A stretch of 64,000 nt of DNA from Ptiloglossa arizonensis (taxonomy: Eukaryota; Arthropoda; Insecta; Hymenoptera; Colletidae), in the NCBI RefSeq assembly GCF_051014685.1, contig NC_135058.1, forward strand, positions 4,440,811 through 4,504,810. Reading direction: 5' to 3'. Shown in pieces: positions 35,545-47,259 of this stretch. Each line of letters opens with the position of its first letter. Position 1 is the stretch's first letter. The translations under genes and the position numbers were made by a program. The notes below the pieces were generated by a model. That model did no database searches. It worked only from the letters and a program-made list of their open reading frames with translations, and was not told where the DNA came from.

Positions 35545-36610
35545 CGAGCAGGGTGAGTAGAGTTCGATTGGTATAGGAGATCGTGAATTAAAGAGTAATA
35601 TCGTGACGTAGAATTATCAATTGATGTGAATTTCTCTGGTTTGTACAGCATTGTTGCATACATTTTTTGACCAGAGTGAATAGAATTTAATTGGAGTAAG
35701 AGATCGAGAATTAAAGAGTAATATCGCGACTTAACTGTGAAAAAAAAAAAATTTTTGATTAGAGTGAATAGAATTTAATTGGAGTAAAAGACCAAAAAGT
35801 AGAGCACACTATTGTGATTTAGCTATGATGTAGTATTATCAATTAATATGAATTTTTCTAGTTTGTACTGCTGTACATTGTTGCATGCAAATTTTGATCA
35901 GAATGAATAGAATTTAATTGGAGTAGAAGATCAAAAAGTAGAGCACACTATTGTGATTTAACTATGATGTAGTATTATCAATTAATATGAATTTTTCTAG
36001 TTTGTACTGCTGTACATTGTTGCATGCAAATTTTTGATTAGAATGAATAGAATTTAATTGGAGTAAAAGATCAAAAAGTAGAGCACACTATTGTGATTTA
36101 ACTATGATGAGTATTATCAATTAATATGAATTTTTCTAGTTTGTACAGCATTGTTGCATGCAAATCTTTACCAGGGTGAATAAAATTTAATTGGAGTAAA
36201 AAAACAACGAATTAAAACACACTATCGTGAATTGACCATGATGTAGTACTATCAATTAATACGAATTGTTTTAGTTTAAACCACATTGTTTCATACAAAT
36301 ATTGACCAAGATGAATAAAATTTAATTGGAGTAAGAAATCAAGAATTAAATTTATCACACTATTGTGATTTAACCATGATGTAGTATTATCGATCAATAC
36401 AAATTGTTCTAATTTGCACCCCATGGTTGCGTACAGATTTTAACAAGGTTGAATAGAATTTAATTGGAGTAAGAAACAACGAATTAAAGCACACTATCGC
36501 GATTTAACTATGGTGTAGTATTATCGATCAATACCGGTTGTTCCAGTTTGTACAGCACTGTTGCGCACAGATTTCGATCAGAGGTGAATAGAATTTGATC
36601 ACGGTGGTAA
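35545..36610. repeat. About 135-bp tandem array (8-9 copies)
   Basis: GAATAGAATTTAATTGGAGT-type starts lie at 35555, 35678, 35766, 35905, 36045, 36178, 36313, 36451 and 36586. Other shared blocks are GAGCACACTATTGTGATTTA, GTAGTATTATCAATTAATAT and GTTTGTACAGCATTGTTGCA. One unit (35678-35766) is shortened to 88 bp. Central copies are the most alike, while the flanking copies are more diverged. Confidence 0.95.
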
Positions 36611-38270
36611 ATAATGAAATAATTCTATTCTCGATTAACAAAACAGTCTATTCGAAGAATTTGGTCTTTTTATTCTCTAAATGCGAAACAATTTCGTTGG
36701 ATATCGTAAATTCCAATTTTTATCGAACAATCTACGAATTTAATTTCTATTCGAAAGCTACAGAAACGTTTTAAAAAATTGCGCAGCACTTGGAGATGGG
36801 AAACTGTGAATAATTAGAAAAATTTGCTTCGATTACTTTTTTCCTCGCGAAAAACAATTTTTATTTTTTGATAATAATATGTAGAATAATCATTTATAAA
36901 AGCAGAATCGAGAGTGTCGTATCTCGGTGAAAAAGGATCGTAAATTGCGTAGATATTTATTTTAACGAACAAAACTCGTCGCGCTATTTTTTCCAACGAT
37001 TTATTTTTAATATATAAAACTACAGAAACTATTTCATATACCCGGTAGTTCGTTTCTCGCGATAAATTTCCAGTGATCCGAAAAATAAAGTACGAAATCT
37101 CCCGCGTGAAAATTCTCGTTCACTGAAAAAAACATTCACGGATAATGGAACTTACAGAACATTTTGAAATTCGCTATTAGTCCAATTGTCGCGCCGAAAA
37201 CGTTCGTTTGGAAATGATGAACATAGCGTATCCGTCTCTGGTGTCCATGAGGGAAATTATTCAATTGGATTGAATTCAGTTTACCAGCGATTATTGCGTC
37301 ACGAGATCGCGCGAAATCCTTGAATTTCACTTAATGAACAATGTGAACGATACCAGGTAACAGGTGTGTTCGGACCATTTATGATAGTCAGTGATTTCCC
37401 CACGAACGATTTAATTTCCTTTTATCCGTTGATCGTTTCTCGACTTTCGCGACGATAGTTTTTCGTAATTAAACACCGGCACTTCTCGGGGATCGTTTTT
37501 AAAGCCAGACGTTTACATCGAAGCAGAAGACACACTCCAGGTATCGATAATAAATTTACCTCGATATTTGTACACGAAAATGGTATACGCAGGGACAATA
37601 CGATAAGTTTCAAGGTTCGTGGAATATATCTGACGCATTGATCGATATCTCGATGTCGAACCCGAACGAAGGTAGCACCGAAAATTGTTCGACGACCGGA
37701 AACCACATTAATTTAATCTCTGTTCGTAAATGGTGTCCGTTTTCGAACGCCAAGGCATCGTTTCCTCGAAATCGTAAACGTAGCCTAATCCTCGCTTCGT
37801 TTGCGTCCCGACGATGTATCGTAATCGCGATAACATCCCCAACGAACGGCCTGGAAAATCGTGGAAAGTAAATAAATACTTATCGGTTTCGATCGTGACC
37901 GAAATCGTCCAAGTTTACGTTTATCTTCGCTCCTCGAGCCTGCGGTATCTCCGGGAGATAACAAACATTTTGCCAAGAAATCGTGCAACGATTTTTATTA
38001 CCGCGAAGTTTCAACCTCCGATCCGATATCTCACCTGGTTCATCATACGAGAGATAAATATTTAATCTACGCGCACGGTGAGTGTAATTGTTGCAGCTCG
38101 TTTCTTCGTAAAAATTCCACTCGAATGTCTCTGGCTCGATCGATTCCATTCTGTATCGATCGTCGATGTATCTATTCCGTACCCTCGACCGCGCGTAAAC
38201 AAATTAGACACTCTTTGTAACCGATAAAATTTTTGTTTGCTTCTAACTGATCCGTTGATCCAACAAGAAT
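36611..38270. other. Unique non-coding sequence
   Basis: No arrays or recognised genes. Between 37422 and 38149, frames of 67 to 94 residues overlap on both strands in conflicting phases. Confidence 0.45.
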
Positions 38271-38664
38271 AAAGAAAATATTTTCTCAGTTAACGTATTT
38301 CATATTTTCTCGATTATATATATTTCACGTTTTCTCAATTACACATTTTATATTTTTTCGACGATATATATATATATATATATATATATATCAACATCGA
38401 GATATCGATCGTCGATTAAGAAAATGTGAAATATATCATCGAGAAAACATGAAATGTGTAATTGAGAAAACGTGAAACATGTATATAATATTATATATTA
38501 TATTTCACATTTTCTTAATTAATGTAATATATATATTACACGTTTTCTCAATTACACATTTCATGCTTTCTCGATGATATATTTCACAAACGTGAAACAT
38601 ATATATAATATTATATATTATATTTCACATTTCCTCGATGATATATTTCACATTTTCTTAATTA

Positions 38665-38709
<45 letters not shown>

Positions 38710-38790
38710 CACGTTTTCTCAATTACACATTTCGTGTTTTCTCGATGATACATTTCACATTTTCTTAATTACATATTTCATACTTGGTAA
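38271..38790. repeat. AT-rich, self-complementary repeat block
   Basis: Built from words such as TTTCACATTTTCTTAATTA, CGTTTTCTCAATTACACATT and TTTCTCGATGATATATTTCA, present in both orientations. It includes two (TA)n runs at 38364-38391 and about 38670-38707. A segment of about 110-170 bp is duplicated in tandem (starting near 38475 and 38590). Confidence 0.9.
38425..38588. repeat. Long inverted repeat: 50-bp arms, 64-bp spacer
   Basis: The left arm 38425-38474 is the reverse complement of the right arm 38539-38588 with a single mismatch. The near-perfect match implies a recent origin. It would form a cruciform in DNA or a long hairpin in RNA. No transposon-type terminal motif or target duplication is evident. 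Confidence 0.92.
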
Positions 38791-41153
38791 TTACATATTT
38801 TGAGCACGTAAACAGTATAAATATAAACCGGCCAACATTCCAGACTTAATTAATTTCTACACCTCGACTGCAATGTTAAGGGAAAGATCGTGTAGCGTGC
38901 GCCACGTCGACTCGTTGAACGACTGGTAGCAAATCCAGTTGTGTAAGGCGTGTGCGTGAGAATGTTAATGCATGCCGCGATAAATTAAACTTTGTTGAAT
39001 AGTTGGCATCCTCCTTTAAGCGTAATCTATAGAATGCGATGCATATTTATTACTTTGCGGTTCGTGAGTCACTTTGCACGTATACTTGTACATACGCTTA
39101 GTATCTGCAACTTGTTTCAGTTGCTAATTCTTCCTACGCTCTCGGTAGCAATTATTGCTCTTTGTACCCGAGGGTTAACCACCCGTTGTATATAAATAAA
39201 TACTTCGTTTCACTCGTTCGTAATTCAAGGCGCGTCTTGTATCCGTAAATGGAAAAAAAGAACAATCTTGGGCCTGATCTTATTTAAAATTTTAAAGGGC
39301 AAGATCGTTTGCGCCGAGTTGTTCGAAAGTGTCGTTATTGTCGTTATAAAAGCACTCTCGAGATTACCGAGATCTCCTTTTCCGTTGGTACTATAATGTA
39401 CAGTGCGGAGCTCGCTCATGGTGACCCTATTAATAGAATCTGTAATTTAGCAGCTTTGCTTGTTTCATTTGCTTTACTCGTAGCTCTCTCTTAGCCGCTG
39501 ATTTATTTATTTCGGTTACCAGCCGGACTAACTATGTTGCACAATAAAATTAATGCACGCGCACAATTTGTTATGATCGATGTCTTCCGCTTCGGTCCAA
39601 TCTGTGCTCTATTAATAGAACGTCTAAGCGAACTTGCTCCTGGAACCCGAGGATAAGTCTAAAGGTTGAACCTGATTTTGTTTAATATTTTTCACGTCGA
39701 GATCGTTTCGTGTTTCGACGAACTTGTACGGGTATAACGATGTACGAGAATACGAGGAATCGTTCGCCACTTTTGCAATATGGTGCATTTGGTTCGATAT
39801 CTTGAAAATTTGAGAATGTTTCGAGACAAAAATCGTGTCGTTTCGAACGTTGAATTCGACCCTGTAAGTAGCTTTCACGGTTCGATTCGTAAATTCACGC
39901 AGACGTGACAGCCGATCGATCGTTGGGTTCGTTAACTCACGCGTACGAGAGAGCGGCCGATGACCGTTGAATTTGCAAACTCGCGCAACCGCGAGACACT
40001 TTTATTTATACGTCGATAAGTCGTCGAGGAAAGAAATTCCTCGCTGGACTTTTCGGAGTACACATTGCTCGTGGAATTAGTCGATGAATAATAATTATTC
40101 AAATAAACTCGACGACTTACTGCTTCCAACCTCGTTGGTAGTTCAACGTAAAATATTACGTGCTTCGATACGAGAAAGAACGCGTTCTCTGTAATGTAAA
40201 AATTTGATTTTTGCCACAATCGACAATGGAACACGGTTTCACGCGATTAAAATATCGGGCAGAAACATTCATTGAACTCGACACGATATCGATGATGAAT
40301 TGCAAAAATTCTAACGACACGATCGATTTCCTTTCAATGGAGTATCGGTCGAACAACCATTAGGTATTAGATACCGAATCTGAATTGTAAAAATTGTAGG
40401 AATATCGACGACCAGCTACGAACAACGGTGAAAAACACTTTCCTTCGAACAATGCATCGGGAAATGTAGAAATCTATTCGACGATCTAAATCGATAACGT
40501 TGTGCAACGATTGCTCTAACAAATTGATCGTCTATTAGTAAGAAATACTGAGTAACCTCGAGAAGTTTCCCGTGGTTGACGAGAAAAAACTCGAAGCGTC
40601 GTCGTAGGCATCGTTTTCGACGGAAACTCGTCCAAGTGCTCGAATCACAACTGACAAGCTGCGTTCGTGTTCAACGTCAGTCAGTAGCAGGTCCAACGTC
40701 GCAGTCGTCGCGTGTTCCGTGGAAACCGCAGCAACCAGCGAGCAGTCTCCTTCCACGAATCGATAACGTCGCACTTCTCGGTTCTCTGGCGTCGTCGTCG
40801 TCGTCGTCGTCGTCGTAGTCGTCGTCTCAGCATTACCATCGAGCGTTCGAGACCGTGTTAACGCTGTTCGTCCTAACCGCGGAAAAGCCCAACTTGCGTA
40901 GGAGACGGTCACAATGAATCGAAACACAAACGCAATTACGCGAGATCGCTCGACCTTGTTTACTCCTGCGAATCACACACGCGACAGGACGGAATGCGTC
41001 TCAGACTACGATTAAATCTTCTCGGCTCGCGTTCGATTAGGCAAACGACGATTCCATTCCTTTCAATTTAGACAAATATGGCGAGCAGAATTTATTTCAT
41101 ACCTTGGCCACTCTTCGGTATGTGCAGAGTGAGAGTTCACGAGTAGAAATATA
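38791..41153. other. Unique non-coding sequence
   Basis: Two weakly similar segments (39270-39330 and 39650-39720, sharing CCTGATYTTRTTTAA and GAGATCGTTT-like words) suggest an old duplication. A short degenerate repeat of about 55 bp lies at 39890-39995. A TCAGTCAGT initiator-like word at about 40678 precedes the triplet repeat. No gene is recognised. Confidence 0.45.
40790..40828. repeat. (GTC)n trinucleotide repeat
   Basis: About twelve GTC units with one TAGTC interruption. In two frames it reads as poly-S (plus) or poly-T (minus), which lengthens chance ORFs of 80 and 130 residues around it. Confidence 0.9.
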
Positions 41154-41301
41154 TTAGGTTGTTTGGAAAGTCATTTCGTTTTTTTTTTTTTTTTTTTTTT
41201 TTTGTGAAAATGAAACACGATTTTTTTTAGAGGGTATAAACATTTTTTTTAATTATATATTCTCCGTTTTGGAAAACGAAACGACTTTTCGAACCACCCA
41301 A
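41154..41301 (-). mobile_element. Mariner-type MITE, 148 bp, TA target duplication
   Basis: Starts TTAGGTTGTTTGGAAAGTCA and ends TGACTTTTCGAACCACCCAA read on the minus strand as TTGGGTGGTTCGAAAAGTC. These are mariner-like imperfect terminal inverted repeats of about 30 bp, flanked by TA on both sides (41152-41153 and 41302-41303). The interior contains a 25-base T run and the block AACACGATTTTTTTTAGAGG, but no transposase frame. Mariner/Tc1 elements insert at TA, and such short forms are internally deleted derivatives mobilised in trans. The other copy is at 26071-26210. Confidence 0.85.
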
Positions 41302-41303
41302 TA

Positions 41304-41585
41304 CAATTAAATAGTCGGAAAATATAGAGAATCTTTAATTCTAACGAATATTATAACGAACTTAGGCCAAGTATAGTTGATTTTTTATTTTTATAAACGA
41401 TTGGGTCTCCAATTTGGATCTTCTTCGATACACAGAAAATGATCGTTTGTATTTAGGAATATACCATTACATTTGTGGAAAATATCGACGGTCTTTAATT
41501 CAAATAATTATGATAATAAATCGCAGTTCATTTTTTATTTTATACGAACATTTGGTCCTCCAGTTTGGTCACATTGGGTGTTCAA
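41304..41585. repeat. Degenerate 159-bp tandem duplication
   Basis: GGAAAATAT at 41318 and 41477 starts two copies that share TCTTTAATTC, a TTTTTTATTTT tract and the block TCTCCAATTTGG/TCCTCCAGTTTGG. The copies are substantially diverged. Confidence 0.7.
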
Positions 41586-42851
41586 AAAGTAATGGTTCGA
41601 TTGCTCCGATGAATATCAATCGATGATGTGGTTTTCCTAATGGTATTTGTTCGGATTTTCCAGCGCGCGTAATACATATACGTTAATGCAGATTAAAAAC
41701 TTCTGGTCGACAATGATTAATGGAGTAATTTCAAGGTACGGAATAAATTACACTTGCTTTGGATTTCGAGCGAAGTTTCGATTACATAAACATATTCGAC
41801 AATTATCCTTTACGTTCGCTTCGACGTTATCTTTCACTCGTGTGATATGCATAACTTTGGAGTTTTTGCAAATAAGTCCGTTATCTTCTAACGATTGGCC
41901 ACATTTACGGCCGCGTGACCTGCCAACAGGCCACGCTTTTCTCTGCTCGAAATTCGCGAAACCGTATCGACGATTTCTCGTTAAACGTGTAAAATGAATA
42001 ACAAAACTCGAGTATACTTCTCCCACGTTAATACGTACACGTATAATACATGCTATTCGAATTAACTCGAAAACGTTAGAATTATCGATAGCATTGCGCG
42101 AGTGTCGCCGGTTATTATACGTTTCTCGTATATATTTTCCACACCTTTTTACAATTCTACAATTTTTGTACCGAAAGTTAAGTCGAACCGGTACAGAACG
42201 ATATTACGAAATAAACCGAGGTCCGCATTCCCCGATACTTTAATCCACGTTATTTCGCTAAAAACGAGAAAGAAAGAAAAAAAGGAACAAAACTCTCCCA
42301 CATCTTTTACCCGAACCACTTTCGTAATTATCGATGCGCGTAATACCAAAAATTCTTGGATCAACGATCCGTACCAGCGACCGAACATTTTACCGATCGA
42401 CACAATATTTTCACAAAAGACGGGGGGAAGCGATCGTTACGCAAGCCCCCCGCGCGCTTGTCCGCGCCCGTGCCCCACGCTGACGCAATAAAAATCATCG
42501 AGTCGTTACAGAAGAAATTGCCCGGAGAAACACGGCTAACCGAACTGACGAACGTTTCAACTTTCGCGGTTTAATCGAACCTCAAGCGGTAATCGATGCT
42601 GTCTCTCCGCGGGCCCCTGACTCAGACCGGCGAGAGGGTTACGCAAATGCATCGGACCGAGTTCGAGTCGAGTTAACCGAGAAACGATCCCATTCGTCGA
42701 TACGCAAGAAATCGCGATGGTGTTTGACCGTTTCGTGGAACGAAACCAGGGAATCTCGAGGCGCTCGTTCGACGACTGGTGGCTTCCGATCGTTCGTAGT
42801 CATGACGAGGAGAGAAATGGCTTCTGATTAAGATTTGTTTGACAAAGTTAC
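41586..42851. other. Unique non-coding sequence
   Basis: A plus frame of 116 residues (41647-41997) and a minus frame of 92 residues (41748-42026) overlap, as do 129 plus (42102-42491) and 84 minus. No family is recognised. A G run is near 42422. Confidence 0.45.
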
Positions 42852-43672
42852 CCGTGGAATATCAACAAAAAAAGAACAAAAGAGAACGAAAAAGAATACC
42901 AAAAGGGAATGAAAAAAAATACTAAGAGGGAACGAAAAAGAATACCAAAAGGGAACGAAAGAGAATACCAAAAGGGAACGAAAAAAAATACTAAGAGGGA
43001 ACGAAAAAAGAATACTAAGAGAGAATGAAAAAAGAATGCTAAAATGGAACAAAAAAAGTACCACGAGGGAAGGAAAATAAATACCAAGAGAGGACGAAAA
43101 AAAAATACCAAGAAGAAACGAAAAAAGAATATCAAGAGGGAATGAAAAAAAATACTAAAACGGAATGGAAAAATAAATACCAAGAAAGAACGGAAAAAGA
43201 TACCAAAGGGAACGAAAAAAGAATACTAAGAGAGAACGAAAAGAAATGCCAAGATGGAACGAAAAAAAATACCAAGAGGGAAGAAAAAAAATACCAAAAG
43301 AGGACCAAAAAAAATACTAAGAAGGAACGAAAAAAAATACCAAGAAGAAACAAAAAAAAATACCAAGAAAGAGAATACCAAAAGGGAACGAAAAAAAAAT
43401 ACGAAAAGGGAACGGAAAAAAAAATACCAAGAGAGAGCGGAAAAATATACCAAAGGGAACAAAAAAGAATACTAAGAGAGAACGAAAAAAAACGCCAAGA
43501 TGCACGAAAAAAAATAGCAAGAGGGAAGGAAAAAAATACCATAAGAGGACCCAAAAAAATACTAAGAAGGAACGAAAAAAATACCAAGAGGGTACAAAAA
43601 AAAAATACCAAGAGTAAAGAAAAAATGAATACCAAGAGAGAACGGAAAAAAATACCAAAGAGAGAACATTGA
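42852..43672. repeat. About 24-bp purine-rich minisatellite (roughly 34 copies)
   Basis: Unit is approximately AAAAATACCAAGAGGGAACG with extra A. The plus strand is almost entirely A and G, except for one TACC or TACT and one C per unit. Period varies around 22-26 bp. Frames open on both strands (176 residues plus, K/E/N/R-rich; up to 184 minus, F/L/S-rich) because the unit lacks stops in several phases. The strand asymmetry is extreme and could favour triplex or R-loop formation. Confidence 0.95.
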
Positions 43673-44479
43673 ACGCTCTCGAACATCGATGGTGCCCCCC
43701 TAGTGCCCCCTCTCGAGTAGACACGGTTCTCGGCGACGAGTATCGAACGACGAGACGAAACGAATCTTCCGGAAGTTGAATTCGTGGCGATAATTGAACT
43801 CGAGCGTGACGAAAGTGACGTCGCCTCGGTCGGACGATTATAATCGCTATTCTCGATTATTTCTGTTCCGCTCGCGTGTCACGAAGATCGAGACGGCGCT
43901 CGTGGTACGCGCGCGAGTGTTCCCCGAGCGTCTGGAAAGTTGGGGTAAAATTAAGGGAGGGTGTCCCCCTCCCCCTGTGTACGTCGTGCATAAGGAATAA
44001 AAGACATTACGTTCCGGGCAACCCCCGAACGAGTTCCTCTCGCACGAGTTCCCAGCGAATTATTTAAATGGACACTCGAAACGACCACTCGCGAGAAATG
44101 TTATTACGCGACGACGACGATCACGACGCGCGCGTGATTTCAAATACGTGTACACGTATGGATGCGTGTGGGAATCTCCGCTCGTGGATTATGCGCCGCG
44201 AGACGAGACTGTGGTCCCATCCCCTCACCCCTACTCCATATTCCCGAATAACTGTAGTCGCTCGCGCACGAAATACTCGATATCGCTGGTAATTTCACGC
44301 GAGTCCGTTATGTCCTGTTTCGTAATACGCGCGTTAACGATTGCGTCTAATGAAATTCCTCTTGGTTCGAGTGGACACTCGTGGCGCTCGACGTTCGAGA
44401 GGGCGAGGCGGCGTCTCGAGTCGCGGTTGGATGCTCAGAATCACGGTTTTCGTGAAATCTAGCGACGAAGATCGCGAGA
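43673..44479. other. Unique GC-balanced sequence
   Basis: Contains a CRE-like TGACGTCG at about 43817 and a small G/C hairpin (GGGAGGG, loop, CCCTCCC) at about 43955-43974. Plus-strand frames of 63 to 104 residues overlap in different phases. No gene is recognised. Confidence 0.45.
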
Positions 44480-45540
44480 GTATTGGTAAACCGATCGGTG
44501 GTTGGACGGTTTTTGAAAATCAGGGTGAAGAAGATCGTGGAAACTATGGTGAACCGATTGGTGAATTTTAGGTCTTTGAAAATTTAGATGGTGGAAATCT
44601 TGGGGATACGAGTAATCCTTGAGGTGGAATTTGAGGTTTTTGAGAATATAGATGATGAGAATTTTGGAAATAGGAGTAAACCGATCGGTGGAATTTCTGG
44701 TCTTTGAAAATGTAGGTAGTGAAAATTTTGGAAATAGGAGTAAACCGATCGGTGGAATTTCTGGTCTTTGAAAATGTAGATAGTGAAAATTTTGGAAATA
44801 CGAGCATACCGATCGGTGGAATTTGAGATTTTCCCAAAAAATAAATGGTGAAAATTTTGAAAATGCGAGTAAACCGATCGGTGAATGTAAGGTCTTTGAA
44901 AATTGAAATAGAGAAAATTTTGAAAATACGAGTAAACTGATCGGTGGAATTTGAGGTCTTTAAAAATATAGATGGCGAAAATTTTGGAAATACGAGCAAA
45001 CCGATCGGTGGAATTTGTGGTCTTTGAAAATGTAGATAGAGAAAATTTTGGAAATACGAGCAAACCGATCGGTAGAATTTGAAGACTTTAAAAATATAGA
45101 TAGAGAAAATTTTGAAAATACGAGCATACCGATCGGTGGAATTTGAGATTTTCCAAAAAAATAAATGGTGAAAATTTTGAAAATGCGAGTAAACCGATCG
45201 GTGAATGTAAGGTCTTTGAAAATTGAAATAGAGAAAATTTTGAAACTACGAGCAAACCGATCGGTGAATCTACAGTTTTTGAAAATCCGTATAAAGAGGA
45301 TGGTAAAAATAATAGTAAATCGATCGTTGGATTCACAGTTTTTAAAATTCCGTACAAAGTTCGTAAAAATAATGTTAAATCGATCGTTCGATTCACAGTT
45401 TTTAAAATTCCGTACCAAGTTCGTAAAAATAATGTTAAATCGATCGATGGATCCGAAGTTTTTCAAATTCCGTACAAAGTTCGTAAAAATAATGTTAAAT
45501 CGATCGATGGATCCGAAGTTTTTGAAAAACCCGAGTGACA
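44480..45540. repeat. 60-65-bp tandem array (17 copies) with 320-bp five-unit order
   Basis: CCGATCGGTGGAATTT-type anchors lie at 44491, 44554, about 44617, 44681, 44745, 44809, 44874, 44937, 45001, 45065, 45129, 45194 and 45257. A 60-bp variant with TCGATCGTTGGATTC follows at 45320, 45380, 45440 and 45500. The segment around 44801-44940 is repeated almost exactly at 45121-45260, an offset of 320 bp or five units. Long frames on both strands reflect the absence of stops in the unit. Confidence 0.95.
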
Positions 45541-45765
45541 AAGTCCGGGAAGATAAGGGTACACACTAATTTTCCGTTATCGGTACGATTGTAAATGTTT
45601 GGACAATACGGGAGTCATCGACGCAGTGTTTTTTTTTTTTTTTTTTCTGTCTATTCAGCGCGAGTAGCACGCCGACTCGCTCGGCTGGAAGCGAGAGTCG
45701 AACCTTTTTGCCCGCGGAATGAGTCACCGGCTACTGGAAATAAATGTTTCTTTATCGCTGCATCT

Positions 45766-45974
45766 TCGAGAGTGTGTTATCGACGGATCGGCGAGGCTCT
45801 GCCGGTGAAAACGAGTCCAAACACGACCTAGTTCGGATTAGTTTCAATTGTGCGTCATTCGAGCATCGTTGAAACAATTGAAACGACTGAAAGTAAAAAT
45901 GGTCGGAAAATAAGTCGTGTTTGGGTTCGTTTTCATCGGGAGAGCCTCACCGATCCATTGGTAACACTCTCGCG
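45766..45974. repeat. Imperfect foldback, about 62-bp arms
   Basis: The left arm 45766-45828 and right arm 45912-45974 are reverse complements at roughly 84% by eye. For example, GTGAAAACGAGTCCAAACAC faces GTGTTTGGGTTCGTTTTCAT. The loop contains a second exact inverted pair, GTTTCAATTG (45841) and CAATTGAAAC (45875). At least three mismatches would be G-U pairs in a plus-strand RNA. No terminal motif of a known transposon family is seen, so it may be a non-autonomous foldback element or a hairpin-RNA locus. Confidence 0.85.
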
Positions 45975-46088
45975 AATATACAACGGGGGAATGTCAATTT
46001 TTAATTATCGAGGAGGGTAGAAATTTAAATAATCGAAATTCACCGTCCTCGATCTCCGATCGAAGCAATAACTTTCAATGTTTCGTAC

Positions 46089-46135
46089 GATTGTATTTTA
46101 AAGTCGTATCGAACACACTTTTGTAGATTGTACTC
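46089..46135 (+). repeat. 47-bp dispersed direct repeat, copy 1
   Basis: Identical to 47213-47259 except at one position. It starts GATTGTATTTTAAAGTCGTA and ends TAGATTGTACTC. Similarity stops abruptly on both sides. Confidence 0.95.
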
Positions 46136-47212
46136 GTTTCTACGTCAGTGTTAATTACCACGAGTTATCGCCTAACGATGATTTACTTCTTTCATCTTCT
46201 TCTTCGTTTCAATATCGGGGTAATCTTATTTGCGTAATCCGGTGGATCTAGAACGAAACACACTCCCTTCGTTCGTCCGTTCTCTCCTTCTTTTCTATTC
46301 TTTCCCTCGACTTCTGGCTGCTAAATTGAACGACTCGAATGAATATTGAACGATCCCCGTCGCTCGGTCGAAATTTTTTGGCCGATCACGAGCGTTGGGG
46401 TGCATCTCGAACTTCCTCGCGCGGCTTAACGCGCAATAAGCTCACCCTGCGAACGAACTCGTATGTAAATGTGCCCCAGGCAATCGTGGTATCGGGTATT
46501 TGAATAATTTAGAAAAATGAAACGTGCGGCAAAACCGATAGCAAGAAATGTGTATTTTTCGAATAATATTCTTCGCGATTGCTTACGTAACGTATCGTAG
46601 CTTTGTAAATTATCGTGCGCGTTACCGAACGGTGAAATAAAAAATAAAAAAGAAACAACTCCCCTTGCTTCGAGTGTGTACAGAGTGTTTCGAGCGATGT
46701 GCGCGTGATTTCAAGGGCGAACTCGATGCGCAGAGTAGCAAAATTACGATTCGTGCATCGACAACCATAATAACTGAACCGTACTCCATGGATGGAGCCT
46801 GGTCGGCCTTGAACGGCCAGTTGATTTTCATCCAGCTAAGAAATCCTTATCGCGTGGCGCTGTTTACAAGGCAATGAACCGAAATGATTCACCAGGACGC
46901 TATCAAAATATTGACAAATAGTCACCGAGAAGCTCGTGCTTGAAACGAACTGTGCGTCGAGCAACGAACGTCGTACGACTCAAACGACAAGAATTCTCGA
47001 AACATCGAAACCTTTGGTAGATCGAATCGAGGGGGATACAATTCTGAGACGACTTTTTATCCGCGCGTCTACATTTACGTCTATCGTAAATATTCTCGGA
47101 TATTTACATCGTTCCGATGTTACTGCTTTCATTCGCGACAAATTGTATCCAATTCGAACGGTGATTTCCATCTGGTACAGTTATTTGTGATTTCCAACTT
47201 TCGCGTTATTTC

Positions 47213-47259
47213 GATTGTATTTTAAAGTCGTATCGAACACACTTTTATAGATTGTACTC
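47213..47259 (+). repeat. 47-bp dispersed direct repeat, copy 2
   Basis: Second copy, 1,124 bp downstream of the first and in the same orientation, with one mismatch. The intervening sequence does not look like an LTR element and contains no long ORF. Confidence 0.95.

Noticed and set aside
40535..40927. 130-residue minus-strand ORF with a poly-T run and 80-residue plus-strand ORF with a poly-S run
   Set aside because: Both are lengthened by the GTC microsatellite and overlap each other. No domain.
41573..41595. Second mariner-like end (TTGGGTGTTCAAAAAGTAAT)
   Set aside because: Resembles a mariner terminal repeat, but no partner end was found within 2 kb and the flank is CA, not TA. It also lies at the end of a local duplication.
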